Assembly: GCF_003201355.1 (NCBI RefSeq)
Contig: NZ_QICL01000001.1
Location: 248,001-312,000, forward strand
Source of the DNA: Indolivaga alginatilytica
GTDB taxonomy: Bacteria; Bacteroidota; Bacteroidia; Bacteroidales; Dysgonomonadaceae
DNA length: 64,000 nucleotides
Direction: 5' to 3'
Part shown: positions 28,490 through 37,190 of the stretch, piece after piece
How positions within the stretch are numbered: position 1 is the stretch's first letter
Layout: each line of letters begins with the position of its first letter
Program-made: the position numbers and the translations under genes
The notes under the pieces: generated by a model
Seen by the model: only the letters and a program-made list of their open reading frames with translations
Told to the model about the DNA's origin: nothing
Databases searched by the model: none

Positions 28490-28939
28490 ATGAAAAAGAT
28501 TCTTATTTTAGTAATGATGGCCGTAGCCTCATTTTCGACACAGGCAAAAGACATTTTACCTGAAAACGTCCCTGCTAAAGTGAAGTCATACGTTTCGAAA
28601 CATTACTCGAAAGTAAACAGCATCGAGTGGGAAGATAAGTCAAAAAAGGGTTATTACGAAGCCGAATTCAGATACCAAGGCAGAGAAGTAGAATTGAAAA
28701 TTGCCGATAATGGAACTCTGATAGCTTCGAAAGAGGATATTCTGATAAAAGATATTCCTTCTTTTGCGACCGATTACATCAAAAAAAATTACAAAGATGC
28801 ACAGATTTTAGGTGCTAATAAAAAGTACGAAAACGGATCGACAACCTACTCGGTAGGCATAAAATTCGAAAACGACAGGGGTCGCGACCGTCACCGCAAT
28901 ATTGTATTTGACAACAAAGGCAATGTTATAAAAAGATAA
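28490..28939 (+). CDS. Periplasmic PepSY-like protein
   Basis: This 149-aa protein has a signal peptide (cut near TQAKD). Two tandem PepSY-like units follow: VPAKVKSYVSKHYSKV...EWEDKSKKGYYEAEF, then IPSFATDYIKKNYKDAQI...TTYSVGIKF. This matches the Bacteroidetes putative beta-lactamase-inhibitor-like PepSY group (Pfam family of BLIP-like proteins). Its role is unclear, possibly binding or inhibition in the periplasm. The start is 13 nt after the channel gene. Confidence 0.8.
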   Translation: MKKILILVMMAVASFSTQAKDILPENVPAKVKSYVSKHYSKVNSIEWEDKSKKGYYEAEFRYQGREVELKIADNGTLIASKEDILIKDIPSFATDYIKKNYKDAQILGANKKYENGSTTYSVGIKFENDRGRDRHRNIVFDNKGNVIKR

Positions 28940-28970
28940 CAAGGCACCGAATCCTAAAATTCGGATAATA

Positions 28971-29134
28971 AAAGAGGGTGTACCAAAAGGCTAAATAGAA
29001 CACAGATTACACCGAAATAACAGAAAAATACAGTTTTAATTTTTCAACTCCCTATTTATCAGAAATTTATAAAACACAAAATTCTGTGATGTCTGTGTAT
29101 TCTGTGTGCTGAATCTCTTTTGACACACCCTCTT
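28971..29134. repeat. Long imperfect inverted repeat, about 160 nt
   Basis: The ends AAAGAGGGTGTACCAAAAG and CTTTTGACACACCCTCTT are inverted copies, and the inner arms (ACACAGATTACACC... and ...TGATGTCTGTGT) continue the dyad around an AT-rich centre. It could fold as a long hairpin and end the mscS-PepSY transcript, or be a MITE-like element (no transposase seen). Confidence 0.65.
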
Positions 29135-29226
29135 CCCTATCTTATGTACATATCGGCACCAAAAATATCGGAGCCTAAAATAATTTTATTAGATTTGTAT
29201 TTCGTACAAAATCAGAAAATACAGAT

Positions 29227-30312
29227 ATGAAACGATATTATATAGGACTATTATCACTGCTATTAGCCGGTGCCTTACCTGCACAAAACACCGTAAAAAT
29301 GAGTGCTGTAAAAAGCAACGATTTCGGGGTATCATACACTTTACCAAAAACTACGATAGTTATAAAAGCCGATGCGACCAAAACAACACGCAAGGCGGGC
29401 GACTTTTACGAATATGCGGAGCGATACCTCAACATTTCGAACCCGATCACTCAGGACGAAACCATATATACCATAAATGCTCTGACGGCAACCACAGGAG
29501 CAGTACCCGACAAAGAGAAAAGCTATCTGGTTGAATTCAGAAGCGGCACCACTGCCCCTTTTGTAACCCTCACCAAAGATGGTCTTATTTGTGCAATAAA
29601 TGCCGATGCTCAATTTTCGCCTGTAGAGCAAGCCGCTAACACTGCTGCAGAAGAAGCAGCCAAAGCATTACCCAATCCCAATTCGTTTCTTTCGGAAGAA
29701 ACTTTGCGTGCAGGTTCAAAAGCCAAGCAAGCAGAATTGATTTCAAAACAAATATTTCTGCTTCGCGAAACCCGAAACAATATCCTGACGGGCGAAGCTG
29801 ACAATATGCCTCCCGATGGAAATGCCTACAAACTGGTAATGGAGCGTTTAGATTTACAGGAAAAAGCTTTAACTTCTATGTTTTCGGGAAACGAATCGGT
29901 AGAAAGTCTCAGCAAATCATATACGGTAATACCTACAACGAAGGATATCAGCAATCAGATAGTATTCCGATTCTCTAAAAAATTGGGTTTTGTAGAAAGC
30001 GAAAATATGGCAGGCGCTCCCGTAACCTTAACCCTTATCAACAAAGAACCTGCGGGCGAACCTCCCGTACTTAGTCCTAAAGACCAGAAGGCTTGGGACG
30101 ACAAGTTTGCAAAAGGCATCATCTACAACATACCTGCCAAAGCTTCGATGAAGGTGGACTTTGACAATAAAACATGGGTAAATAAAGAAATAGACGTTGT
30201 ACAATACGGCAAACAGGAAGTGCTTATTCCCAAAATGTTCGAAAACAACAAACAACCTGTCAAAGTAATATTCTTCCCCGAAATGGGAGCCATAAAACAA
30301 ATTATACAGTAA
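29227..30312 (+). CDS. DUF4831-family secreted protein
   Basis: This 361-aa protein has a signal peptide cut near ALPAQ and then the DUF4831 opening: VSYTLPKTTIVIKADATKTTRKAGDF in pieces, YEYAERYLNISNPI, and FRSGTTAPFVTLTKDGLICAIN. The C-terminal region ends in KKLGFVESENMAGAPV and a PAKASMKVDFDNKT beta block. The biochemical function of the family is not known. It is 17 nt upstream of the CYTH gene and forms a three-gene run with it and the 490-aa membrane protein. Confidence 0.82.
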   Translation: MKRYYIGLLSLLLAGALPAQNTVKMSAVKSNDFGVSYTLPKTTIVIKADATKTTRKAGDFYEYAERYLNISNPITQDETIYTINALTATTGAVPDKEKSYLVEFRSGTTAPFVTLTKDGLICAINADAQFSPVEQAANTAAEEAAKALPNPNSFLSEETLRAGSKAKQAELISKQIFLLRETRNNILTGEADNMPPDGNAYKLVMERLDLQEKALTSMFSGNESVESLSKSYTVIPTTKDISNQIVFRFSKKLGFVESENMAGAPVTLTLINKEPAGEPPVLSPKDQKAWDDKFAKGIIYNIPAKASMKVDFDNKTWVNKEIDVVQYGKQEVLIPKMFENNKQPVKVIFFPEMGAIKQIIQ

Positions 30313-30329
30313 GGATTACAGACCCTTTT

Positions 30330-30848
30330 ATGGGTTTAAAAAATAAAAATTTCAATCACTTGGGTTCAGAAAATATCGAAATAGAGCGTAAATTTCTCAT
30401 TGCAGGCGATTTTAAATCACATGCTTACAGATCCGACAGAGTTGTACAAGGCTACATGGCATCGAGTACAGGAGGCAGAAGTGTACGAATCCGCATAAAA
30501 GGCGACAAAGGCTACATTACCATAAAAGGCGGAAGCACCGATTCGGGGCTGAGCCGTTTCGAGTGGGAGAAGGAAATCTCGTTACAAGATGCAGAACAAC
30601 TGTTGCAGTTATGCGACCCCGGAGTTATCGACAAGGTACGCTATCTCATCAAAGCAGGAAAACATACCTACGAGGTAGATGTATTTCATGGAGAGAACGA
30701 AGGTCTGGTGGTTGCCGAGATAGAGCTTGATTCGGAAGACGAACCTTTCGAAAAACCATCGTGGCTGGGAGAAGAAGTCACAGGAGACAAACGATACTAC
30801 AATTCGCACTTAGTAAAAAGCCCCTATAAAACGTGGAAATCTGAATGA
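30330..30848 (+). CDS. CYTH-domain protein (triphosphate tunnel metalloenzyme)
   Basis: Members of the CYTH family hydrolyse inorganic triphosphate or nucleoside/thiamine triphosphates in an eight-stranded tunnel. The signature EIERKFL is at residues 17-23 or so, followed by the basic strands VRIRIKGDKGYITIKGG and SRFEWEKEI, and acidic VAEIELDSEDE. The start is uncertain: the ATG at 30330 lies within a degenerate palindromic repeat, and TTG at 30360 would start closer to EIERKF as in most homologues. Its stop overlaps the next start (ATGA), so the two are coupled. Confidence 0.88.
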   Translation: MGLKNKNFNHLGSENIEIERKFLIAGDFKSHAYRSDRVVQGYMASSTGGRSVRIRIKGDKGYITIKGGSTDSGLSRFEWEKEISLQDAEQLLQLCDPGVIDKVRYLIKAGKHTYEVDVFHGENEGLVVAEIELDSEDEPFEKPSWLGEEVTGDKRYYNSHLVKSPYKTWKSE

Positions 30849-32317
30849 TCGATATAAAGGTAAAGATACATGACAAGTTTTCTTTCGAATTCAAAATATC
30901 ATTTATTGCCACCCGTAAATCGATAGAAAATGATATAAACGAATTCAGTATCAACACATGGATGTTTGTACCCAATAGTTTGGATATAAACCGATCTACC
31001 TATTCCAAAGAACAGTTTTATAAGGATACCCAGTCTAACGTCAGGCTCATCACCCCTATTTATGGGCTGAAAGATATTTATGCTTCGGAGAACAGCCCGT
31101 TGAGCAGACTCCAAAAAGCTTTCGAGAACCAAATAAACAACCCCGATTCGGAAGAGAACATATCAGACTATACCTTCCAGATCAAAATGTTTTCGGCTAT
31201 ATTCAAGAGTGCATCCCGAGACAGAGCTTATCATATAATAGAGGAAAAAGACGATAATAAAGTAGCCGAAATGGTGCGTGACTATATTCATGATATGACT
31301 GAAATAGCACGCCACTACCGCAAATTCGAAACGATAAAAGACGTACCTTCCATTAGCGAAGATTTGCAGCAGTACTTTTCGTTCGGTGATGATTTTATAG
31401 GCAACATTATCCAGCAACAATCTTTCAGGATAATGAGAGGGATCGAAAATCGATCCGCATATCAGAAAGTAAAAGCCCAGCTTCTGGATTTAATCAAATC
31501 GGAAAACGAATATAAACGAAAGAAAAACTATTCGTTACTCGACACTACCGATCCTTCGAACAATTATCTGGTAGTTATGCGAAGGGGAATACTTAAGAAA
31601 TTCATCGAAAGCGATTTATTTCTTTACACCAAAAAGACCAAAGACGGAGCATTAGCCGAACAGTTTTATTATGGAATAGCGGCAGCTACTTCTATGATTT
31701 TTGCGACAGTAGTATCATTTTCGGCACAATTGCATTACGGTAATTTTACAACTCCCTTGTTTTTTGCACTGGTAATCAGCTACGTGTTTAAAGACCGTAT
31801 CAAAGACCTGATGAGATACTATTTCAGTACTCAACTGGGCAAAAAATACTACGACACAAAACGTGAACTCGAAATACAGGACAAAAAAATAGGATGGACA
31901 AAGGAAGCATTCGACTTTGCCCCCGAATCGAAAGTGCCTGCCGAAATAATGAATATCCGCAAAAGGACGCCTCTCGTGGAAGCCGAAAACAGGATTTATA
32001 ACGAGCAGATTATCCTCTATAAAAAACTGGTAAATCTGTCTTCATCCGCCATTAAAAGATACAAAGGTTATCAGTTTGCAGGCATAAACGATGTCACACG
32101 ATTCAATCTTACCCACTTTATCCAGAAAATGGATAACGAGTACATACCCATCTATGTACCCGATGAACAGGATGGTTATATAAAAATGACCAGCGAGAAA
32201 GTATATGCCCTTCACTTCATACTCCGCTGTCAGGGACACGAGAACTTATACTTCCGCAAATTCCGCCTGCTTTTTAATCGGGGAGGTATAAAAGAGATTA
32301 CCGAGATTTACGATTAA
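30845..32317 (+). CDS. Hypothetical membrane protein coupled to CYTH protein, 490 aa
   Basis: I do not recognise the family. The N-terminal 270 residues are soluble and helix-rich with many charged residues. Two close hydrophobic segments (about 278-297 and 300-318: FYYGIAAATSMIFATVVSFS and TPLFFALVISYVF) form a hairpin in the membrane. A basic cytoplasmic-looking stretch follows (KDRIKDLMRYYF) and then a 150-residue C-terminal domain ending in beta strands. The 4-nt overlap with the CYTH gene suggests a functional pair. Its TAA stop runs into a palindromic repeat. Confidence 0.75.
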   Translation: MIDIKVKIHDKFSFEFKISFIATRKSIENDINEFSINTWMFVPNSLDINRSTYSKEQFYKDTQSNVRLITPIYGLKDIYASENSPLSRLQKAFENQINNPDSEENISDYTFQIKMFSAIFKSASRDRAYHIIEEKDDNKVAEMVRDYIHDMTEIARHYRKFETIKDVPSISEDLQQYFSFGDDFIGNIIQQQSFRIMRGIENRSAYQKVKAQLLDLIKSENEYKRKKNYSLLDTTDPSNNYLVVMRRGILKKFIESDLFLYTKKTKDGALAEQFYYGIAAATSMIFATVVSFSAQLHYGNFTTPLFFALVISYVFKDRIKDLMRYYFSTQLGKKYYDTKRELEIQDKKIGWTKEAFDFAPESKVPAEIMNIRKRTPLVEAENRIYNEQIILYKKLVNLSSSAIKRYKGYQFAGINDVTRFNLTHFIQKMDNEYIPIYVPDEQDGYIKMTSEKVYALHFILRCQGHENLYFRKFRLLFNRGGIKEITEIYD

Positions 32318-32345
32318 GGTCTCAAACCTCTTTATTACTTTAAGA
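32316..32345 (+). repeat. Palindromic repeat overlapping a stop codon
   Basis: AAGGTCTCAAACCT followed by CTTTATTACTTTAAG. The first two bases belong to the TAA of the upstream gene. It lies between convergent genes and may terminate transcription. Confidence 0.65.
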
Positions 32346-33239
32346 AGAGGCAGCTTCTGTTTTTATACTCATTACCTCTTTCAACAATAGAGGCAGCGAA
32401 TAATTATCTTTCACCTCAACATAATGCGTCAGTACACAACTCAGGTACTTGCCTCTCACTTTTTGTGTAATATAATATACAGCCAGCACATTACGTCCTC
32501 CCGACAGGAGTTTGGATGTATTTATTTTGTATGTTATCCGTTTGGCCAGAGTGGGAACGCCTTCGAAGATAACATTGAGATTCTCTTCATTCATTATTTT
32601 ATATCTGCCCGAATTATTATTGTTGGCAATCTGAATCAACGTATTCAATTCCGCTTCTTTCTGAGTCTTAAAAACCGACCACCCCATCTGACCAAAACTC
32701 GCACAATGCACATTCTGCGGTGATACCCACTGACAGACATCTCCCAACATTATTTCCCGACCCGCAAAATCTATTTTTTCGGCAACCCAGCTATCCATCG
32801 TGTATTGTGCTAATTGCCTCGAAAAGACCGCATCCATAAAGGCCTTTTCTACTAAAGTATCTCTGCCGTTAGCCGATTGAAGAAGTACAACCATCATCCG
32901 GTTGTCTGTTTCGGGTAAGAGGTAGCATCGTTGAAAACCCTTTACTTCGGGTAAGCCTTTTACCGTTGTGCTGCTTTCTATTACCCAATTTTCCCATTTT
33001 ATATTTTTATCTGAATATTCTCTTTCTATATTTTCCAGATTATACTTCTTTTTAATTTTTTGAATACCTTTTTTATCCAGAGAGGCTTTCTCTTTCTGAA
33101 TGGTCATAATATATCCTTCCAATTCAAAAATCATATCGCCTTTCAGAGATAACCCTTGCATATCGCTCAAAATATCCTTTTGGGAATATCCCATCAGAGG
33201 AATAAGCAATAACAAGAAACATATTCGTATTTTACTCAT
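32340..33239 (-). CDS. Secreted hypothetical protein, 299 aa
   Basis: The signal peptide starts at MSKIRICFLLLLIPLMGYSQ (33239). An upstream in-frame Met at 33269 is rejected because it precedes this signal. The mature part contains DKKGIQKIKKKYNL and a CQWVSPQNVHCASFGQMGW segment with two Cys. A C-terminal beta-rich half (KRITYKINTSKLLSGGRNV) resembles a conserved Bacteroidetes secreted family, but I cannot name it. Convergent with the CYTH operon. Confidence 0.65.
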   Translation of the reverse strand: MSKIRICFLLLLIPLMGYSQKDILSDMQGLSLKGDMIFELEGYIMTIQKEKASLDKKGIQKIKKKYNLENIEREYSDKNIKWENWVIESSTTVKGLPEVKGFQRCYLLPETDNRMMVVLLQSANGRDTLVEKAFMDAVFSRQLAQYTMDSWVAEKIDFAGREIMLGDVCQWVSPQNVHCASFGQMGWSVFKTQKEAELNTLIQIANNNNSGRYKIMNEENLNVIFEGVPTLAKRITYKINTSKLLSGGRNVLAVYYITQKVRGKYLSCVLTHYVEVKDNYSLPLLLKEVMSIKTEAASS

Positions 33240-33358
33240 ATTTGAAGAAACAATAAATATCATATTCATTTTGTAGAAACAGAATACAATGATAGTTTAT
33301 TTTCTTGAGACAAACCTTGTCCTATTTATAAAAGAGATTATCATCCTTTATTCTTTGT

Positions 33359-33390
33359 TTTGTATTATCCTCATCTATTTACTACTTTTA
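33359..33390 (+). promoter_or_regulatory. queC promoter (-33/-7)
   Basis: TTTG (33359-33362) and TACTTTTA (33383-33390; one mismatch to TAnnTTTG) are spaced by 20 nt, the standard Bacteroidetes arrangement. Transcription would begin close to the hairpin at 33396. Confidence 0.6.
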
Positions 33391-33395
33391 CAGTC

Positions 33396-33455
33396 GAGAA
33401 GAATGGTTCTTCTCCGTGTAGCTTAGGAAATAACCACGTAAAAAACAAAGTAATT
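33396..33455 (+). promoter_or_regulatory. Candidate preQ1 riboswitch upstream of queC
   Basis: A perfect hairpin (GAGAAGAA/TTCTTCTC) is followed at 33415 by CGTG-TAGCTTAGGAAATAAC-CACG and the A-rich tail TAAAAAACAAAG. The order (short stem, loop ending in ATAAC just before the 3' strand, then an A-rich tail that could pair back with CUU in the loop) resembles preQ1 class I aptamers. The element ends a few nt before the queC ATG, consistent with translational control. The queC-queF gene content is the classic preQ1 regulon. Known: preQ1-I folds into an H-type pseudoknot. Inferred: this one does too. Confidence 0.5.
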
Positions 33456-33458
33456 TAA

Positions 33459-34127
33459 ATGAAATCAACAGAATCTGCGCTAGTCCTGTTTTCGGGTGGT
33501 CAGGACTCCACCACATGCCTCTTTTGGGCATTGAAACATTTTTCTTCCGTACGCACATTGTGCTTTACCTACGGACAACGTCATTCACAAGAAGTAGAAA
33601 TTGCCGAAGGCATTGCCCAACGTGCAGGAGTACCTTTCCAGAAGTTGGATGCTTCGATCATCAGTCACTTATCGACTAATTCATTAACCGACAATACGGT
33701 GGTAATGGATAAAGAAAAGCCTGCCGATGCATATCCCAATACGTTTGTACCGGGACGTAATCTTTTGTTTCTGACCTTTGCGGCAGTTATTGCCCGCAGT
33801 CATGGTATCCGTCATATTGTAACGGGAGTTTCGGAAGCCGATTACAGCGGCTATCCCGATTGCAGGGACACCTTTATCATGTCGGCAAACACAAGTATCA
33901 ATCTGGCAATGGACGAACATTTCCAAATACATACCCCCCTGATGTGGAGAGACAAAACAGCAGTATGGCAATTATCAGACCAGCTGGGTGTTTTCGACCT
34001 CATCAGAAACGAAACCCTTACCTGCTATAACGGAATACCTGCCGATGGTTGCGGCGAATGTCCGTCGTGCCAATTACGGAAACAAGGTTTAGAAAATTAT
34101 TTAAAAATACGGAAACAAAATCACTGA
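33459..34127 (+). CDS. queC: 7-cyano-7-deazaguanine synthase
   Basis: QueC makes preQ0 from carboxy-deazaguanine with ATP and ammonia in queuosine synthesis. The 222-aa protein has the PP-loop motif [10 protein letters not shown] at residues 10-19. The zinc site is near the C-terminus ([19 protein letters not shown]: four Cys), and TYGQRHSQE and TFVPGRN are also present. It is the first gene of queC-hypothetical-queF and lies behind a candidate preQ1 riboswitch. Confidence 0.96.
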   Translation: MKSTESALVLFSGGQDSTTCLFWALKHFSSVRTLCFTYGQRHSQEVEIAEGIAQRAGVPFQKLDASIISHLSTNSLTDNTVVMDKEKPADAYPNTFVPGRNLLFLTFAAVIARSHGIRHIVTGVSEADYSGYPDCRDTFIMSANTSINLAMDEHFQIHTPLMWRDKTAVWQLSDQLGVFDLIRNETLTCYNGIPADGCGECPSCQLRKQGLENYLKIRKQNH

Positions 34128-34147
34128 TTTTTATGTTTCTTTGAGGT

Positions 34148-34170
34148 CGAGGTCCCAGACCTTTTTATTA
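34148..34170 (+). repeat. Palindromic repeat between queC and the next gene
   Basis: GAGGTCCCAGACCTTTTTATTA, the core with a partial tail, 20 nt after the queC stop and 15 nt before the next ATG. Confidence 0.6.
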
Positions 34171-34184
34171 AAATATTTATATAA

Positions 34185-34907
34185 ATGAAAAAAATTCTGC
34201 TCGCATTCGGTATATTCTGCTTCAGTATTACTGGTATGGCACAAAGTACTAAAACAGACCAAATATTCGATGCTCTGAATCTTAAATTTTCACCCAAAGC
34301 ACTCGCAGATGCAAAACGCGATTACGATCTGGCTAATGATACCATCAAAGCGATCATGCTGAAAGTTTATTCGATGCCTATGAGCAGCAAAGCAGAACTC
34401 ATACAAAACTATGAGGAAAGATCTGTCGAAATAGAAAATCTTAAGGACGAATTCAATCGCTCGATACCCAAAGATTTTATTGTATCTCTGGAGATAAGGA
34501 CAAAGGGAGACCTTCTCCACACGGTGGAAGGGATAGACCTCCAAATCTTCAAGAAAGATCCGAAAGGCGAACTTAAACTGATCGATGGTGATTGGGATAT
34601 TAAATACGATTCGGATGAATTATATACTCTTCTTAAAATTATAGGATGGGATCCGATGACATTCAGCGGTATCAAGAATATGATGCAAATGGCAAACTGC
34701 ATATCGCTTCAAAACGGTGATCAGACCGAAGTAGGTTTTGCACGAAGCGGATTGGGTAAATATTCGTACCTGATTTTCCCGACTCCATTGTTGACCGTCC
34801 CTCAGATTAAGGACTTTAACGACGGATGTCAATACGTTTATTACAAAAAGAACGTGGTTTTAAAATACACAGGCGGAATGGCAGGCCCTCAATGCTTTAC
34901 AGACTGA
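34185..34907 (+). CDS. Secreted hypothetical protein inside the queuosine operon, 240 aa
   Basis: The signal peptide ([20 protein letters not shown]) is followed by a helical domain to about residue 100 ([34 protein letters not shown]) and a mixed domain with [20 protein letters not shown] and [14 protein letters not shown]. Family not recognised. It lies between queC (57 nt) and queF (35 nt) on one strand, but being exported it is unlikely to take part in queuosine chemistry. It may simply be a passenger. Confidence 0.65.
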   Translation: MKKILLAFGIFCFSITGMAQSTKTDQIFDALNLKFSPKALADAKRDYDLANDTIKAIMLKVYSMPMSSKAELIQNYEERSVEIENLKDEFNRSIPKDFIVSLEIRTKGDLLHTVEGIDLQIFKKDPKGELKLIDGDWDIKYDSDELYTLLKIIGWDPMTFSGIKNMMQMANCISLQNGDQTEVGFARSGLGKYSYLIFPTPLLTVPQIKDFNDGCQYVYYKKNVVLKYTGGMAGPQCFTD

Positions 34908-34942
34908 TAACTGTTTACCCGCAACTCAATAAAAATAAAATT

Positions 34943-35425
34943 ATGCAACAAGATAAACAATTGGAAAACCTTTCGCTATTGGGAGGTAAAACAGAATATA
35001 AAGATAATTATGCTCCCGAAGTACTGGAGGCATTCACCAATAAGCACCCCGAAAACGACTATTGGGTGGCGTTCAATTGCCCCGAATTTACAAGCCTCTG
35101 TCCTATCACAGGGCAACCCGATTTTGCAACGATACACATCAACTATATTCCTGAAATAAATATGGTGGAAAGCAAAAGCCTGAAGTTATACCTTTTCAGC
35201 TTTCGCAATCACGGAGCATTTCATGAAGATTGCATGAATATCATCATGAAAGACCTCATTAAGCTGATGGATCCCCGATACATTGAGGTGATCGGCGTAT
35301 TTACTCCCCGAGGAGGTATAAGCATCTATCCGTATGCAAATTATGGTCGTCTCGGTACTCAATATGAGCAAATGGCCAAGACCCGTCTTTGGGACAGAAA
35401 TCCTCAACAGGAATACACCCGATAA
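34943..35425 (+). CDS. queF: NADPH-dependent 7-cyano-7-deazaguanine reductase
   Basis: QueF reduces the nitrile of preQ0 to the amine of preQ1. The start at [14 protein letters not shown] (34943) gives 160 aa, typical of the short unimodular form. A longer frame to 34826 overlaps the upstream gene and is rejected. The catalytic Cys and Asp are in [13 protein letters not shown], the substrate-binding Glu in [11 protein letters not shown], and [10 protein letters not shown] follows. Co-located with queC, so the pathway step before and after preQ0 is encoded here. Confidence 0.95.
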   Translation: MQQDKQLENLSLLGGKTEYKDNYAPEVLEAFTNKHPENDYWVAFNCPEFTSLCPITGQPDFATIHINYIPEINMVESKSLKLYLFSFRNHGAFHEDCMNIIMKDLIKLMDPRYIEVIGVFTPRGGISIYPYANYGRLGTQYEQMAKTRLWDRNPQQEYTR

Positions 35426-35483
35426 AAGACAAAGCATAACAACATCTCAGACCTATACTTGATTTTAATTATAAAAATATTAT

Positions 35484-35519
35484 AAAAAAGGAGCATTTAA
35501 CAAAGATGCTCCTTTTTTT
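35484..35519 (+). terminator. Terminator of the queC-queF transcript
   Basis: AAAAAAGGAGCAT pairs with ATGCTCCTTTTTTT around a 9-nt loop. Between here and 35720 no gene is recognised. Confidence 0.85.
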
Positions 35520-35720
35520 ATAATATTCATTCTCCTTCTCTGTTAAACAAGGCTCTTCGATACAGAGGAACGGATTATTTAACTTTACTTTATAAAACAG
35601 ATTTAATACTTGTATAAACAATACTTAAGATTAGTCTCTAAAATTAAAACATTACAAACTCTGACTGTATAAGATTAACATACAATCATTATTTTTTGAC
35701 GTATCAAAACTATTTTCTTT

Positions 35721-36860
35721 ATGAAAATAACCGGCACACACCAACATTTACTATATCTACTGATCGGAATCACTCTGCTTTCGTGTCAGAACGATAAGTC
35801 GTTGGAACTGGTACGCAAAGCTCAGAATAGTTTGATTATGGAACAACCTGCTGTTGCACGTTATCTGCTTGCTTCTGTCTCAAATCCTGAAAATCTGGAT
35901 GAATACAATCATATGTTATATATTGTGACCTATGTGGGAGCAAAATATGAAACTAAAGAGGACATTAGGAATGATACTCTGATTCTCGAAGCTCAAAAAT
36001 ATTTCAACAAAAAAGGAGATACCGGTGAGTCGACTCTCGCAAACTACTATGCAGCGCAAGTGTATGACGTTAATTCTAATTTCCCGAAAGCTTTAGAAGC
36101 TTATATGCATGCCGTTTATAATGCTAAAGAATCAGGTAATCACCTGATAGCGGGCAAAAGCCTTAATAATATCGGATATATTTATTTTGAACAGAATCTT
36201 TTCGACAGTGCTACAGTTAATTTTCGGAGAGCCTTGCTCCATTATGATAAAACAGAAAATGCAGATCAAAGAAAACTAAGAACATTTACGAATCTAGGTC
36301 GATCTTATGACTGTATAAAAAAGCCGGATAGTGCCTATTTGTATTTTAACAAAGCTCTGGATAATGCAGTTAAGACAAAAAACGAAAAATATCAGAGTTT
36401 TTCTTTACAAAATCTCGGAGTAGTTTGTTTTGATATGGAAGAGTACGACAAGGCCATCGGATACTTTCAGTCTGCACTGGCTATGGATGCTACGGATAAT
36501 GTACAAACAAGGCAAATCCACCTCTGTGCACTCAGAATCTACAATAAAAAACAAGATTTAAAATCAGCAGAGCGATATGCAGAGTTGGTAACAGCAAACC
36601 TTGCAGAAGTAACATATATTTACACGATAAAAGAAATGTATGCTGCCCTGAGCGAATATTACGGGCAATCAGGTGACTATCAACAAGCCTTACATTATAG
36701 CGATTTGGAGAAAGCAACTAAAAAACAAATCGAACAGGAAACAAATACTTCGGCACTACTGGATGCTGACAAAAATTTCTACTTAACTCAAAAGAATAAA
36801 AAAATCGACCAATTACAGATATACAAACATTATATCCGCTATTTTGAAGAATTATTTTAA
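35721..36860 (+). CDS. TPR lipoprotein, C-terminally truncated paralogue, 379 aa
   Basis: The lipobox is LLSC-QNDKS. TPR-like helices fill residues 30-350, with clear units such as AGKSLNNIGYIYFEQNLFDS, RTFTNLGRSYDCIKKPDSAY and SLQNLGVVCFDMEEYDKAI. It is a close paralogue of the 37191 protein (shared MYAALSEYYGQSGDYQQALHYSDLEK, cited in part). It ends right after QIYKHYIRYFEELF, where the paralogue enters its transmembrane helix, so it lacks the membrane anchor and cytoplasmic tail. Start of a three-gene run with the small lipoprotein and the full-length TPR gene. Confidence 0.82.
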   Translation: MKITGTHQHLLYLLIGITLLSCQNDKSLELVRKAQNSLIMEQPAVARYLLASVSNPENLDEYNHMLYIVTYVGAKYETKEDIRNDTLILEAQKYFNKKGDTGESTLANYYAAQVYDVNSNFPKALEAYMHAVYNAKESGNHLIAGKSLNNIGYIYFEQNLFDSATVNFRRALLHYDKTENADQRKLRTFTNLGRSYDCIKKPDSAYLYFNKALDNAVKTKNEKYQSFSLQNLGVVCFDMEEYDKAIGYFQSALAMDATDNVQTRQIHLCALRIYNKKQDLKSAERYAELVTANLAEVTYIYTIKEMYAALSEYYGQSGDYQQALHYSDLEKATKKQIEQETNTSALLDADKNFYLTQKNKKIDQLQIYKHYIRYFEELF

Positions 36861-36896
36861 AAATCTAATATTTAAGAAAATAAAATTAGAACTAAC

Positions 36897-37148
36897 ATGA
36901 GAATTAAAACATTATTAATTGCAATTAGCTGCACAACATTATTATTTACATCCTGCGAAAAAGAAGAAATGCGTCAAGGAGGATTTGCCGGGGGAGGAAA
37001 TGATATCGTAAATGTTCATTCAAGACCATTGGATAAAGAAGGAATATCCTTACCCGATGAAAAAGACACTACTGTCATCAGGGATAACGAAATAAGCTAT
37101 AACGATAGCATATTACACAACTCCGCTAAACTTCCGGATATTAAATAA
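36897..37148 (+). CDS. Small lipoprotein, 83 aa
   Basis: The signal MRIKTLLIAISCTTLLFTSC ends in a lipobox. The mature 64 residues (EKEEMRQGGFAGGGND... DTTVIRDNEISYNDSILHN) are polar, Gly/Asp-rich and without predicted structure. The signal sequence is nearly the same as in the two small lipoproteins at 59 kb, which also precede a TPR lipoprotein gene. Probably a partner or ligand of the TPR protein (inference). Confidence 0.75.
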   Translation: MRIKTLLIAISCTTLLFTSCEKEEMRQGGFAGGGNDIVNVHSRPLDKEGISLPDEKDTTVIRDNEISYNDSILHNSAKLPDIK

Positions 37149-37190
37149 CTTTATGCACATCTCTTTTTTGACACTTCAAACTTCTCCTTT

